A stretch of 64,000 bases of DNA. It comes from an uncultured Prevotellaceae bacterium (GTDB taxonomy: Bacteria; Bacteroidota; Bacteroidia; Bacteroidales; Bacteroidaceae). A program made the position numbers and the translations under genes. Under the pieces are notes generated by a model, which saw only the letters and a program-made list of their open reading frames with translations, was not told the DNA's origin and ran no database searches. Below, in pieces: positions 42,793 to 51,981 of this stretch. Each line of letters starts with the position of its first letter. Positions within the stretch are counted from its first letter, which is position 1. Location: contig CACYXD010000010.1 in the NCBI GenBank assembly GCA_902778255.1, positions 40,165 through 104,164 on the forward strand, written 5' to 3'.

Positions 42793-42888
42793 GGGCAAGT
42801 CCTGTACGACCAGCTCCCTCGGAATCCTCCAGGACGGGAACGTAGCAAAGGTACTTGGTTGTAGCGGTGCGATATAGACCGCTTGCCC
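42793..42888 (+). ncRNA. ffs: Bacterial small signal recognition particle RNA (4.5S type)
   Basis: A 96-nt segment begins GGGCAAG and ends CTTGCCC, forming the terminal stem of a long hairpin. Its apical part has CCAGGACGGGAACGTAGCA, consistent with the conserved SRP domain IV: a GGGA/GGAA-type tetraloop flanked by the symmetric AC/AGCA internal loop that binds Ffh. The length fits the small bacterial SRP RNA. It acts with Ffh and FtsY to target nascent membrane proteins. Only 5 nt separate it from tRNA-Thr. Confidence 0.85.
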
Positions 42889-42893
42889 ACCCC

Positions 42894-42967
42894 GCCTCTT
42901 TAGCTCAGTTGGCCAGAGCACGTGATTTGTAATCTCGGGGTCGTTGGTTCGAATCCGACAAGAGGCT
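42894..42967 (+). tRNA. tRNA-Thr (anticodon UGU)
   Basis: The acceptor stem is GCCTCTT/AAGAGGC and the D arm AGCTCAGTTGGCCAGAGC. The anticodon loop TTTGTAA has anticodon TGT (42928-42930), and the T arm is GTTGG-TTCGAAT-CCGAC. The CCA end is not encoded. It is probably processed from the same primary transcript as the SRP RNA. Confidence 0.93.
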
Positions 42968-42984
42968 CAGGATGATAATTAGGA

Positions 42985-43019
42985 AAAGGATAGGTACACA
43001 GACGACCTATCCTTTTTTT
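42985..43019 (+). terminator. Terminator after SRP RNA-tRNA unit
   Basis: A perfect 11-bp stem AAAGGATAGGT / ACCTATCCTTT is followed by a T run ending at 43019. Confidence 0.85.
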
Positions 43020-43050
43020 ACTATAAAGGAAACTTAAAGCAAACAAGATA

Positions 43051-44364
43051 ATGAAACCTACACCGATTAAGAAAGAAATCGTAGATACACTCGTAGAGAG
43101 CCTGGGCATCAAGGATTTTGCCAAGGCCACTATTCGTGAAGTAAAACAGGTAGCTGCTAAAGCCGAGAAGGAGAGCGGCGTGGAATATCTCAAGATGGAA
43201 ATGGGTATCCCTGGTCTGCCTGCCGCAAAGGTGGGAGTGGATGCTCAGATCAAGGCTTTGCAGGATGGCATTGCCCACTCCTACCCCGATATTCAAGGCT
43301 ACCCAGAACTGAAGAAGCAGGCCTCTCGTTTTGTCAAGGCTTTCATTAATGTGGACATCGCCCCTGAGGGTTGCGTCCCCGTCTGTGGTTCTATGCAGGG
43401 CACCTTCGCTTCTTTCCTCACCTGTTCGCAGGCTACAAAGGGTAAGGACACCGTTCTGTTCATCGACCCTGGCTTCCCCGTTCAGAAGATGCAGCTGCAG
43501 GTGCAGGGCGTGAAATACGAGACTTTTGATGTCTATGACTTCCGTGGCGACAAATTGGGTGCCAAGTTGGAGTCGTACCTCTCTACAGGAAAGATCTGTG
43601 CCATCGTCTATAGCAACCCCAACAATCCCGCCTGGATCTGTATGACTGAGCAGGAGTTGCAGACCATCGGCACACTGGCAACAAGGTACGATGCCATCGT
43701 GATGGAAGACCTAGCCTATTTCGCTATGGATTTCCGCCAAGACCTTTCCACGCCATTCCAGGCCCCCTATCAGCCCACCGTGGCCCGCTATACCGACAAC
43801 TATATGTTGCTTATCTCTGGTTCCAAGGCTTTCTCGTACGCTGGTGAGCGTATCGGAGTGGTTTGCATCAGCGACAAGCTATTCCATCGCCACTTCCCCG
43901 ACCTGGCCAATCGCTACGAGGGACTGCCCTTCGGACTGGTATTCTCTACCCGAATGCTCTATGCCCTCTCATCAGGCACCAGTCACTCGGCCCAGTATGC
44001 CCTGGCAGCCCTGTTCCGTGCCGCCTGCGATGGCGAGTATCGTTTCCGTGACGATATCAAGGTGTATGGTGAGCGTGCACATAAACTAAAGGAGATCTTC
44101 TGTCGCCATAATTTCTATATTGTTTACGACAAAGATCTCGACAAGCCTATTGCTGATGGTTTCTATTTTACTATTGGCTATCCAGGCATGACCAGTGGCG
44201 AGTTAGCTCGTGAACTGATGTACTACGGTGTTTCCGCCATCTGCCTCATCACCACAGGCTCTCATCAGGAGGGTCTGCGTGTGTGCACCTCATTCATTGA
44301 GGATCACCAGTATGACCAACTGGAAGAACGCATGACCATCTTTGCAGAAAACAACCCACGATGA
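43051..44364 (+). CDS. Class I/II PLP-dependent aminotransferase
   Basis: This 437-aa fold-type I aminotransferase has the PLP lysine in ISGSKAFSYAGERIG (near residue 258). Substrate and cofactor contacts lie in YSNPNNPAW (near 190) and MEDLAYFAMDF (near 220). The N-terminus has an extra amphipathic helix (VAAKAEKESGVEYLKMEMG). It interconverts an amino acid and its 2-oxo acid; the side-chain preference is not readable, but the nearby CoA-ligase genes suggest aromatic or branched substrates. It follows a terminator by 30 bp, so it probably has its own promoter, although no good TAnnTTTG box is visible. Confidence 0.9.
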   Translation: MKPTPIKKEIVDTLVESLGIKDFAKATIREVKQVAAKAEKESGVEYLKMEMGIPGLPAAKVGVDAQIKALQDGIAHSYPDIQGYPELKKQASRFVKAFINVDIAPEGCVPVCGSMQGTFASFLTCSQATKGKDTVLFIDPGFPVQKMQLQVQGVKYETFDVYDFRGDKLGAKLESYLSTGKICAIVYSNPNNPAWICMTEQELQTIGTLATRYDAIVMEDLAYFAMDFRQDLSTPFQAPYQPTVARYTDNYMLLISGSKAFSYAGERIGVVCISDKLFHRHFPDLANRYEGLPFGLVFSTRMLYALSSGTSHSAQYALAALFRAACDGEYRFRDDIKVYGERAHKLKEIFCRHNFYIVYDKDLDKPIADGFYFTIGYPGMTSGELARELMYYGVSAICLITTGSHQEGLRVCTSFIEDHQYDQLEERMTIFAENNPR

Positions 44365-45221
44365 GAAAGGTCTGCTTTTCTTTGTTCTTTGTACTTGGTA
44401 CATTGTGTATCATATCTGCTGGGGTTGTTTCATGCGGAAAAGCAAGCAGGCACACTGAGCAGAACGATGTCACTCTGAAGTTCAACAGTACCTGGAACAT
44501 CTACGAGCAATGTGCACTTGATGACAACGAGGACATTGTCTATAAAGCCGTAGCCTGGGGCGGCTTGGTGGGATCGTTCCTTGAAAGGAACATGACTGTT
44601 GACCTGTCTGACTACGAGTCCATCACTTTTCAGTTTGCAGAACCTCTGCCTGTACCCGTTCAAGTAGTAGTTGCCAACAGATTCAAGACCGTTGGCAAGC
44701 AGGGACTAACCTCACTCACTTGCTATTTTGACGGGCAGGATGTCACGTCTGTCAACGAGATTGTACTCCAGCCCCACGATTCGTGCGATATCGTTGTAAA
44801 GGACGTCTATCTCACGCCAAATAACGCCCAGTGGGAATCCGCCCCCATTTGGAAAGGAGCCTGTCAGCTTGGCAATTGGGAAAACGGCTTTGTCGTCAAG
44901 CCCGAATTTTTTGCCAATGCCTACGAAGGAGACAAGATCGAATTCGTGTTCAACACGGACCAAAACGATCCTGACGTGAAATACTGGCTGATTAAAACCA
45001 TTTACAACGGCACCTCGGAAACACTCGAAGGCAATGACAGTGAGCTAAACAACTATGGATGTGCCAGCGTCAGTTCTCATGCCACTATTTACAGAATTCC
45101 ACTCACAGCCACCGACATCGCGAACCTACAGACAACGGGACTCTTTGTCAATGGCTACTTTGTCAATATCAAACAGGTGAACCTGCTGAGCAGAGTCTAT
45201 TCCGACAACGCTACTGAGTAA
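44361..45221 (+). CDS. Secreted lipoprotein of unknown function
   Basis: This 286-aa protein has a lipoprotein-like signal (LGTLCIISAGVVSCGKA, Cys about residue 25). Two beta-rich segments follow, the first (about 40-150) with YESITFQFAEPLPVPVQVVV and the second (about 165-280) ending NGYFVNIKQVNLL. The pattern of repeated strands and exposed Trp/Tyr suggests carbohydrate-binding-like beta sandwiches, but no family is recognised with confidence. The ATG overlaps the aminotransferase stop (ATGA), so the two are translated from one mRNA. It is convergent with the acyl-CoA synthetase gene, 2 bp apart at the stops. Confidence 0.7.
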   Translation: MRKVCFSLFFVLGTLCIISAGVVSCGKASRHTEQNDVTLKFNSTWNIYEQCALDDNEDIVYKAVAWGGLVGSFLERNMTVDLSDYESITFQFAEPLPVPVQVVVANRFKTVGKQGLTSLTCYFDGQDVTSVNEIVLQPHDSCDIVVKDVYLTPNNAQWESAPIWKGACQLGNWENGFVVKPEFFANAYEGDKIEFVFNTDQNDPDVKYWLIKTIYNGTSETLEGNDSELNNYGCASVSSHATIYRIPLTATDIANLQTTGLFVNGYFVNIKQVNLLSRVYSDNATE

Positions 45222-45223
45222 GC

Positions 45224-47293
45224 CTATTTCTCTACCAATATACGGGCATCAACCGCTATGACGTTAGTTTCATCGGCAAGCAGCGGATTGATGTCCATTT
45301 CTTTTATCTCGGTAGCAAAGCGCAGGAGCGTAGAGAGACGCACAATGATTTCGGCATATTTACGTTCATTGATACCTTTTTGGCCTCGCGTGCCTTTCAA
45401 TATCTTATAGCCACGCAGGGAGCGAATCATGCTATAGGCCTCCTCATAAGAAAGCGGAGCCAGACCAGAAGAAACGTCTTTCAACACCTCCACAAAGATA
45501 CCACCCAAGCCACAAAGCACCACATGACCGAATCGAGGCTCGTACTTCGCACCGATGAAGAGTTCCGTACCGCGAATCATTTTCTGCACCATCACTGCTG
45601 TAGCATCAGGTATCTGCATCATACGGTCGAACTCAGCACCGAGCACTTCCTTGGAACGAATGTTCAGTGCCACACCGCCTACATCACTCTTATGCACAGG
45701 GCCAACCACCTTTGCCACCACAGGATAGTCCACCCTCTCTGCAAAAGCCACTATCTCATCCTTATCGGCACTCACGAACTCAGGCACCGTAGGAATACCA
45801 GCTGCAGAAAGAAGGTCGTGAACTAAGTCGGGAGCGATATAACCATTTTCTGTTATTCCATCGATGATACGACGAATTCTGGGCACATCCACCCCATTCA
45901 CCACCACATTCTGTTCTGCAGGCGCAGGTGTCTTCATAATCTGCGTGAGAGCAGTGGCCAACGTCACCTCATCGCTGAAGTTCACATGTCCACGTTTCAG
46001 AAATTCCTGTACTTCAGGACCTGCCGTACTCACACTGGGCAGAATGGGGAAGATTGGCTTCTTGCACTCCTGAATCTTCTTATGCAGCACATCATAGACC
46101 TCAAAAATCTTAACCAGTCCTGGTGTGCCAAAGATCACCATGATGGCATCAATATTATCCATCCGCTCGCAATAGTCGATAGCGATACCCAGATGTTCGG
46201 CCGTTCCTGTTGCGAGGATATCAATGGGATTAGCCACACTGCTGCCGGGCAGCAGCTTTTCTTTGAGCTCTTCGGCAACAGGCCCACTTAATGGCGGCAC
46301 ATTCATACCACCTTTTGACAGCGCATCCGTCAGCATCACACCAGGGCCACCAGCATGGGTGACGATGGCAAAATTTAATCCACCTTCCCTTTGATACAAA
46401 GGAGGCAGACAGAGAATGCATCCCACCGTTGTCAACTCTTCCCTTGAGAAACAACGTACGATGCCAGCCTTGCGGAACAGGGCCTCAACAGCAGAGTCGC
46501 TGGAGGCAATGGCACCCGTATGACTGCTGGCTGCACGACTGCCCGCCTGCGACGAACCTGCCTTGATAGCAGCAATGCGACAGCCCTTCTTGATGAGCGA
46601 TGTGGCATGATAGAGCAACTTATCAGGATCGGCAATATTTTCGATATAGAGCAACTTCACCAGCGAGTCGCGCTCGGCATCAAAATGTTCGTCCATATAC
46701 TCCAATACAGTTTCAATGCCATTCTGCTTACCATTTCCGATACTCCATACGCTATTAAACTGAAGACCCTTGCTCACAGCGCTCTCAAGGATAAAGACCG
46801 CTGTAGCACCAGAGCCTGAGATAAAGTCAACACCCTTAGGATTGAGGTTGGGGATAGGACGCGTGAAGACAGAGTGATGCCAGCGCGTGAGCAGTCCGAT
46901 ACAGTTAGGACCTATCAGCGCACAGCCATATTGTTCACAAATATCCAATATGCGCTGTTCGAGCAGTGCACCCTCGTGGGTCTCCTCACTAAAACCTGCT
47001 GATATAATAATGAACGCACGCACCTGCTTCTCCTTAGCCAGCAGTTCCACATAGTCAGGACAATACTTGGCTGCCACCACAAGGATGGCCAAGTCCGTAG
47101 GCGGCAACTCGCGTGCATCATGGAAGGCCTTAATGCCCTGTACCTCATCCTCTTTGGGATTCACCACACGCAGCGTACCCTCGTAGCCACCACTCAACAG
47201 ATTACGCACTACGGCACCTCCTGGTTTATGCACATTGTTCGAGCCGCCAATGACGACGATGCTCTCTGGCTGAAGAAGTTGTTTGTTTATCAT
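45224..47293 (-). CDS. ADP-forming acyl-CoA synthetase (NDP-forming ACS)
   Basis: This 689-aa fusion starts at MINKQLLQPESIVVIGGSN; the longer frame overlaps the promoter and is rejected. Domains in order are a CoA-binding Rossmann domain (about 5-135), two succinyl-CoA-ligase-like domains (about 150-450) and an ATP-grasp domain (about 470-689, FAERVDYPVVAKVVGPVHKSDVGG). The succinyl-CoA-ligase-like region carries the phosphohistidine motif SSHTGAIASSD. Such enzymes convert acyl-CoA, ADP and phosphate to the acid and ATP, in either direction. The family handles acetate, branched or aryl acids. Beside the two PaaK-like ligases, aryl acids are likely, though this is inference. Confidence 0.9.
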   Translation of the reverse strand: MINKQLLQPESIVVIGGSNNVHKPGGAVVRNLLSGGYEGTLRVVNPKEDEVQGIKAFHDARELPPTDLAILVVAAKYCPDYVELLAKEKQVRAFIIISAGFSEETHEGALLEQRILDICEQYGCALIGPNCIGLLTRWHHSVFTRPIPNLNPKGVDFISGSGATAVFILESAVSKGLQFNSVWSIGNGKQNGIETVLEYMDEHFDAERDSLVKLLYIENIADPDKLLYHATSLIKKGCRIAAIKAGSSQAGSRAASSHTGAIASSDSAVEALFRKAGIVRCFSREELTTVGCILCLPPLYQREGGLNFAIVTHAGGPGVMLTDALSKGGMNVPPLSGPVAEELKEKLLPGSSVANPIDILATGTAEHLGIAIDYCERMDNIDAIMVIFGTPGLVKIFEVYDVLHKKIQECKKPIFPILPSVSTAGPEVQEFLKRGHVNFSDEVTLATALTQIMKTPAPAEQNVVVNGVDVPRIRRIIDGITENGYIAPDLVHDLLSAAGIPTVPEFVSADKDEIVAFAERVDYPVVAKVVGPVHKSDVGGVALNIRSKEVLGAEFDRMMQIPDATAVMVQKMIRGTELFIGAKYEPRFGHVVLCGLGGIFVEVLKDVSSGLAPLSYEEAYSMIRSLRGYKILKGTRGQKGINERKYAEIIVRLSTLLRFATEIKEMDINPLLADETNVIAVDARILVEK

Positions 47294-47315
47294 AGCTATT
47301 TTTAGTATTTTGTTG

Positions 47316-47323
47316 CAAAAATA
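47316..47323 (-). promoter_or_regulatory. -7 box of acyl-CoA synthetase gene
   Basis: On the minus strand TATTTTTG is followed by CAAC, 22 nt before the chosen ATG. Confidence 0.55.
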
Positions 47324-47364
47324 ATACAAATAAAGGAAAAGCCAAAAAGTTTCAAAAAGATTTT

Positions 47365-47395
47365 TTGGCTGAAAGCAATAATTGTTGTACTTTTG
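47365..47395 (+). promoter_or_regulatory. Promoter of paaK-like operon
   Basis: TTG (47365-47367) and TACTTTTG (47388-47395) are 20 bp apart; the first ligase gene starts 26 bp after the -7 box. It is back-to-back with the synthetase promoter. Confidence 0.65.
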
Positions 47396-47421
47396 CACAA
47401 CACAAACCTAAAGACATAGAC

Positions 47422-48729
47422 ATGATTTGGAATCCCAACAAAGAGTGCATGAGTCGCGACGAGATGAGTGCACTGCAAGGCAAAAGGCTGCACAAGATTG
47501 TAGAGTACGTGTATCACAACGTACCCTTCTATCGTAATAAACTTCAGGCAATGGACATCCGTCCTGATGACATTCAGACCATCGAGGATATCAAGAAACT
47601 GCCTTTTACCACAAAGCAAGACCTGCGCGATAACTATCCTTTTGGACTGCAGGCTGCCCCTCAGAGCGAAATCATCCGTATTCATGCCTCAAGCGGCACT
47701 ACAGGAAAGCCTACCATCGTAGGTTATACACGTAAGGACATTGGTATATGGAGCGAGACGATGGCTCGCTGTCTGACTGCCTTTGGCGTCTCTCGTGACG
47801 ATATTTTCTCTGTGGCTTATGGCTACGGACTGTTTACTGGCGGACTGGGCGCCCACTATGGGGTGGAGCACATGGGTGCCAGCGTCATCCCTGCCGGCAC
47901 AGGTAACACAGAGAAACACCTAAAACTGATTCGCGATCTGGGCATCACTGGTATCGCCTGTACCCCATCGTACGCTCTCTATCTGGCTGAGACGATGGAG
48001 AAGTTGGGCATCAGCAAGGAGGATATCCGCCTGCGTATCGGTGCTTTCGGTGCTGAGCCCTGGACAGAGCAGATGCGCAAAGAGATTGAGGACAAACTTG
48101 GTCTGAAAGGCTTTAACATCTACGGACTCTCAGAAATCATGGGTCCCAGCGTGAGCTACGAATGCCAGATGCAGAACGGCTCCCATATCAACGAGGACCA
48201 TTTCTATCCTGAGATTATCAACCCCACCACGCTGGAGCCTCTGCCATTGGGACAATCGGGTGAGTTAGTATTCACAACACTGACCAAGGAGGGTATGCCG
48301 TTGCTGCGCTATCGCACACGCGACCTCTGCTCGCTGATACCTGGCACCTGTGACTGTGGACGTACCAACGTACGTATGGGTCGCATCCAGGGCCGAAGCG
48401 ACGATATGCTCATTATCCGTGGTATCAACGTGTTCCCATCACAGGTGGAGAGTGTCATCCTGTCGCTGCCTGAGTTCGCTCCACGCTACATGCTCATCGT
48501 AGATCGTGAGAAGAACCTCGACACCCTGCTTGTACAGGCTGAGTTGCGTCAGGAGGTGTTCACTTCTACCTTCGATACGCCCGCTGCTGTCGATGCCCTG
48601 GAGAAGAAACTGGCCTCTAAACTTAAGAGCGTGCTCAGCATTGCTGCCAAGGTACAGCTCAAAGCACCTGGCACCATTGAGCGTAGCCAGGGCAAGAGCG
48701 CCCACGTGATAGATAACCGAAAACTATAA
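47422..48729 (+). CDS. Phenylacetate-CoA ligase-like enzyme 1
   Basis: This 435-aa adenylate-forming enzyme starts at MIWNPNKECMSRDEMSAL, after the promoter. It has the AMP-binding P-loop SSGTTGKPTIVGYT near residue 95 and GAEPWTEQMR near 215. YGLSEIMGPSVSYEC follows near 240, MGRIQGRSDDMLIIRG near 320, and the C-terminal AMP-binding lid ends SQGKSAHVIDNRKL. It makes phenylacetyl-CoA or a related aryl-CoA with ATP. It is 9 bp from a homologous second ligase of equal length, about half identical by eye, pointing to duplication and divergence in substrate. Confidence 0.92.
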   Translation: MIWNPNKECMSRDEMSALQGKRLHKIVEYVYHNVPFYRNKLQAMDIRPDDIQTIEDIKKLPFTTKQDLRDNYPFGLQAAPQSEIIRIHASSGTTGKPTIVGYTRKDIGIWSETMARCLTAFGVSRDDIFSVAYGYGLFTGGLGAHYGVEHMGASVIPAGTGNTEKHLKLIRDLGITGIACTPSYALYLAETMEKLGISKEDIRLRIGAFGAEPWTEQMRKEIEDKLGLKGFNIYGLSEIMGPSVSYECQMQNGSHINEDHFYPEIINPTTLEPLPLGQSGELVFTTLTKEGMPLLRYRTRDLCSLIPGTCDCGRTNVRMGRIQGRSDDMLIIRGINVFPSQVESVILSLPEFAPRYMLIVDREKNLDTLLVQAELRQEVFTSTFDTPAAVDALEKKLASKLKSVLSIAAKVQLKAPGTIERSQGKSAHVIDNRKL

Positions 48730-48738
48730 TATTCAACA

Positions 48739-50055
48739 ATGAACAACAATTCACCTTACTTTAATCCTGAACGCGAGACCATGAGTCGCGAACAGATTGA
48801 GGCGTTCCAATTGGAGCGACTCAAAGAGACTGTTCGCCACTGCATGAACAACGAGATCTATCAAAAGAAATTCAAGGAACTTGGTATCACACCCGATGAC
48901 ATCAAGACGTTGGACGATGTACGGAAGTTACCTTTCACCACGAAATCCGACCTACGCGAAAATTACCCCTTCGGTATGGCTTGCGTACCTCTGCGCGACT
49001 GCGTTCGCCTGCACTCATCATCAGGCACCACAGGCAACCCCACCGTTATTCTTCATACGAAGAAAGACCTTGACGAATGGGCCAATCAGGTGGCCCGTAA
49101 CCTGTGGATGGTTGGCCTACGCCCTGACGACGTATTCCAGAATTCTTCTGGCTATGGCATGTTCACTGGTGGACTGGGCTTCCAGTATGGTGCCGAGAAG
49201 TTGGGTATGCTCACCGTACCTGCTGCTGCAGGCAACTCTCTGCGACAGATCAAGTTCATCAAGGACTTTGGCACCACAGCCATCCATGCCGTTCCCTCAT
49301 ACGTTACCCGACTCTATGAGGTGATGCAGGAGCAGGGCGTTGACCCACGTCGCGACACCAAACTGAAGATGCTTGCCATTGGTGCCGAGCCTCACTCAGA
49401 GGAACAACGTAAACGCATTGAGGACATGCTAGGTGTCAAGGCCTACAACTCATTCGGTATGAGCGAGATGTGCGGTCCTGGCGTAGGTTTTGAGTGCCAA
49501 GAACAGAATGGTCTGCACTTCTGGGAGGACTATTATATCGTAGAAATCGTAGATCCAGAGACACTGGAGCCTGTGCCCGATGGCGAGATTGGTGAATTGG
49601 TGCTCACCACGCTATGTCGTGAGGCCATGCCGCTGCTGCGCTATCGCACTCGCGACCTCACCCGTGTGTTGGGACGCTCTTGCCCCTGCGGACGTAATCA
49701 CATCCGTCTGGATCGTATGCGTGGCCGTTCTGATGATATGATGGTGCTTCGTGGAGTAAATATCTTCCCCATCCAGATTGAAAAGATCCTAATGAACTTC
49801 AAGGAACTGGGCAACAACTACCTCATCACCCTGACTACTGACGACGACAACGACAATATGACTGTTGAGGTAGAGTTGGCCGAGATGTTTACTGACGATT
49901 ATGGCCGACTGCAGCAGCTCAGCAAGGACATCACCCGTGCCCTAAAGGACGAGATCCTGCTCACGCCACGAGTGAAGCTCGTACCTCGCGGCACGCTGCC
50001 TGTAAGCGAAGGCAAGGCTGTGCGTGTCGTTGACAAGAGAAAAGTTTACCAATAA
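48739..50055 (+). CDS. Phenylacetate-CoA ligase-like enzyme 2
   Basis: This 438-aa paralogue of the preceding gene has the P-loop SSGTTGNPTVILHT, GAEPHSEEQRK, FGMSEMCGPGVGFEC, the LDRMRGRSDDMMVLRG hinge and a C-terminal SEGKAVRVVDKRKV. The differences in the acyl pocket region (FQNSSGYGMFTGG versus FSVAYGYGLFTGG) suggest another aryl acid. In related Bacteroidota the pair usually lies beside indolepyruvate:ferredoxin oxidoreductase genes; those are not in this window. An ACT-domain gene follows within the same unit. Confidence 0.92.
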   Translation: MNNNSPYFNPERETMSREQIEAFQLERLKETVRHCMNNEIYQKKFKELGITPDDIKTLDDVRKLPFTTKSDLRENYPFGMACVPLRDCVRLHSSSGTTGNPTVILHTKKDLDEWANQVARNLWMVGLRPDDVFQNSSGYGMFTGGLGFQYGAEKLGMLTVPAAAGNSLRQIKFIKDFGTTAIHAVPSYVTRLYEVMQEQGVDPRRDTKLKMLAIGAEPHSEEQRKRIEDMLGVKAYNSFGMSEMCGPGVGFECQEQNGLHFWEDYYIVEIVDPETLEPVPDGEIGELVLTTLCREAMPLLRYRTRDLTRVLGRSCPCGRNHIRLDRMRGRSDDMMVLRGVNIFPIQIEKILMNFKELGNNYLITLTTDDDNDNMTVEVELAEMFTDDYGRLQQLSKDITRALKDEILLTPRVKLVPRGTLPVSEGKAVRVVDKRKVYQ

Positions 50056-50101
50056 CATCGAAATATCGAAAAATCGAAAAATCGAAAAAAACAGAAATAT
50101 T

Positions 50102-50530
50102 ATGACAATTCATCAATTATCCATTTTTATCGAGAACCGCTCAGGCACTCTGATCAAGGTTCTTGAAGTACTGAAGGAGGCAAAGATTCAGATTGTTGCC
50201 TCTACCATTGCCGACACGGCAGAGTATGGCATCTATCGCCTCATCTGTAGCGAGCCCCTGCGCGCCTACGAGGAGTTGAAGAAAGCAGGCGTGGCTGTAG
50301 CCCTGAGCGACGTGCTTGCACTGGAGCTCGACGACGAGCCTGGACGTGCTGCCGACGCCGTGAAGATTTTCAGCGATGCAGGCATTAGCATTGCCTATAT
50401 GTACACCTTCCTGTTGCGTGGCAAGGGAATCCTCGTATTCCGTACTGACAATCGTGAGAAGGCTCGTGAGGCCATCATCCTCAACAACATGAAGTTTATT
50501 GCAGAACAAGACCTAAGTAAATGGGTATAA
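50102..50530 (+). CDS. Tandem ACT-domain regulatory protein
   Basis: This 142-aa protein consists of two ACT domains: IHQLSIFIENRSGTLIKVLEVLKEA (first) and ALELDDEPGRAADAVKIFSDAGI (second). The start at 50102 is chosen because the longer frame overlaps the ligase end. ACT pairs bind amino acids and sense their level. Its place after the CoA ligases, as in other Bacteroidota aryl-acid clusters, suggests feedback sensing of an aromatic amino acid. Its end overlaps the M6 protease start by 10 bp. Confidence 0.9.
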   Translation: MTIHQLSIFIENRSGTLIKVLEVLKEAKIQIVASTIADTAEYGIYRLICSEPLRAYEELKKAGVAVALSDVLALELDDEPGRAADAVKIFSDAGISIAYMYTFLLRGKGILVFRTDNREKAREAIILNNMKFIAEQDLSKWV

Positions 50531-51981
50531 ACACTGTTAAATACTTGCTGTCAGCGCTGCTCTTACTGGGCTCGCTGACAGCATTTTCTTTTGAACATCC
50601 TCGCCGCCACATGCTGCCTCAGAGCATCAGCAGTAAGCGCGCTGCTGCGGCAAAACGCGCACAATCATATACTGGAGAAAAACGCCAGTTGGTAGTTCTG
50701 GCCTCGTTTAGCGACCTGGACTTTGAGAGCGAAGACCCACTGGCCTTTTGGCATCAGATTTTCAATCAGCCCAACTTTCACGAAAGTCCCTTTCATGGTT
50801 CTGTTCACGATTATTTCTACGACCAGAGCTATGGTAAGTTCGACCTGCAGTTCGACCTTCACGCTATCAAGGTAGACACTGTTCACGCCATCTATCACAG
50901 CACTAACGATGACGATGCCAATGCCGCCTTACTCCTCTTGGCATTGGCCGACTCCCTGAAAAACATCGTGACCGACTGGGCTCCCTACGACTGGGACGAA
51001 GATGGCTACATAGACCAAATACTGGTGCTCTATGCCGGACTTGGACAAAACGATGGTGGCGACCGTACCACCATCTGGGCACATCAGGCATCGCTCATCT
51101 CTTATAATCAGACCCCTGTCACCGTAATCAGCGATAAAAAAGAATATACTATCGACCATTACGGATTCCTCCCTGAGAAAGGCAAGACAAGCGCGACTTT
51201 CGGCACCTTCTGTCATGAGTTCGGACACTGTTTGGGGCTTCCCGATTTCTATTATGGTTCCAACATCTCCACTGTCAAGGAATGGGACATTATGGATTGT
51301 GGCAACTACAACGAAGGAGGTTATCTTCCACCATGCTATTCTGCCCACGAGCGTATGCTCATGGGATGGCTCGACGTCAAGGAACTGACAGAGCCAGCAT
51401 CCATCACCGATATGCCAGCCCTGAACGATGAGCCTGTGGCATATATGATTCGCAACGACAACTACCCCAACGAATATTATATTCTGGAAAACCGTCAGAA
51501 GCAAGGATGGGACGGGTCTCTTCCTGGTAGCGGACTCGTCATCTTCCACGTTGACTATGACGAGGAACTGTGGAAACGCGGTATTCCAAACACCTATATG
51601 GATAACCACTATACCATCTTTCCTGCCAACGGTATGAACTACTCTTCTTTTAATAGCGGATGGGCTTATCCTTATGGCGCGAAAGACTCACTGACCAACA
51701 ACTCCTACCCTGCTGCCACACTGCGTCATGCTGCTCAAGACAACACTAAACTGATGTCGAAGCCCATCACGAATATCCATGTGAGCGATGGACTCGTATC
51801 ATTTGATTTCATGGGTGGCGAAGGCAGTCTGACAGCCATTCAGCCAAAAGCCCAAAACCAAAACCCCCAAACCAAAACGTATTACGACCTATACGGACGC
51901 CAGATTCCACGCCAATCGCTGAAGTCTGGCATCTATATCTTCCGAGGAACCACAGGAACTGGCCGCTTGATTCATAAGTGA
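50521..51981 (+). CDS. M6-family secreted metalloprotease, altered C-terminus
   Basis: This 486-aa protein has a signal peptide (LLSALLLLGSLTAFSF). Its M6 peptidase domain has the zinc motif CHEFGHCLGLPDFYYGSN near residue 230 and the downstream EWDIMDCGNYN, the family's Met-turn-like segment. A calcium-site-like YDWDEDGYIDQILV precedes it near 160. A T9SS-like tail is begun (YYDLYGRQIPR and GIYIFRG) but the last residues are TTGTGRLIHK instead of a GKKxxVK-type end. The final codons lie inside the palindrome at 51948-52004, which seems to have replaced the original 3' end. The start overlaps the ACT gene. Confidence 0.88.
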   Translation: MGINTVKYLLSALLLLGSLTAFSFEHPRRHMLPQSISSKRAAAAKRAQSYTGEKRQLVVLASFSDLDFESEDPLAFWHQIFNQPNFHESPFHGSVHDYFYDQSYGKFDLQFDLHAIKVDTVHAIYHSTNDDDANAALLLLALADSLKNIVTDWAPYDWDEDGYIDQILVLYAGLGQNDGGDRTTIWAHQASLISYNQTPVTVISDKKEYTIDHYGFLPEKGKTSATFGTFCHEFGHCLGLPDFYYGSNISTVKEWDIMDCGNYNEGGYLPPCYSAHERMLMGWLDVKELTEPASITDMPALNDEPVAYMIRNDNYPNEYYILENRQKQGWDGSLPGSGLVIFHVDYDEELWKRGIPNTYMDNHYTIFPANGMNYSSFNSGWAYPYGAKDSLTNNSYPAATLRHAAQDNTKLMSKPITNIHVSDGLVSFDFMGGEGSLTAIQPKAQNQNPQTKTYYDLYGRQIPRQSLKSGIYIFRGTTGTGRLIHK

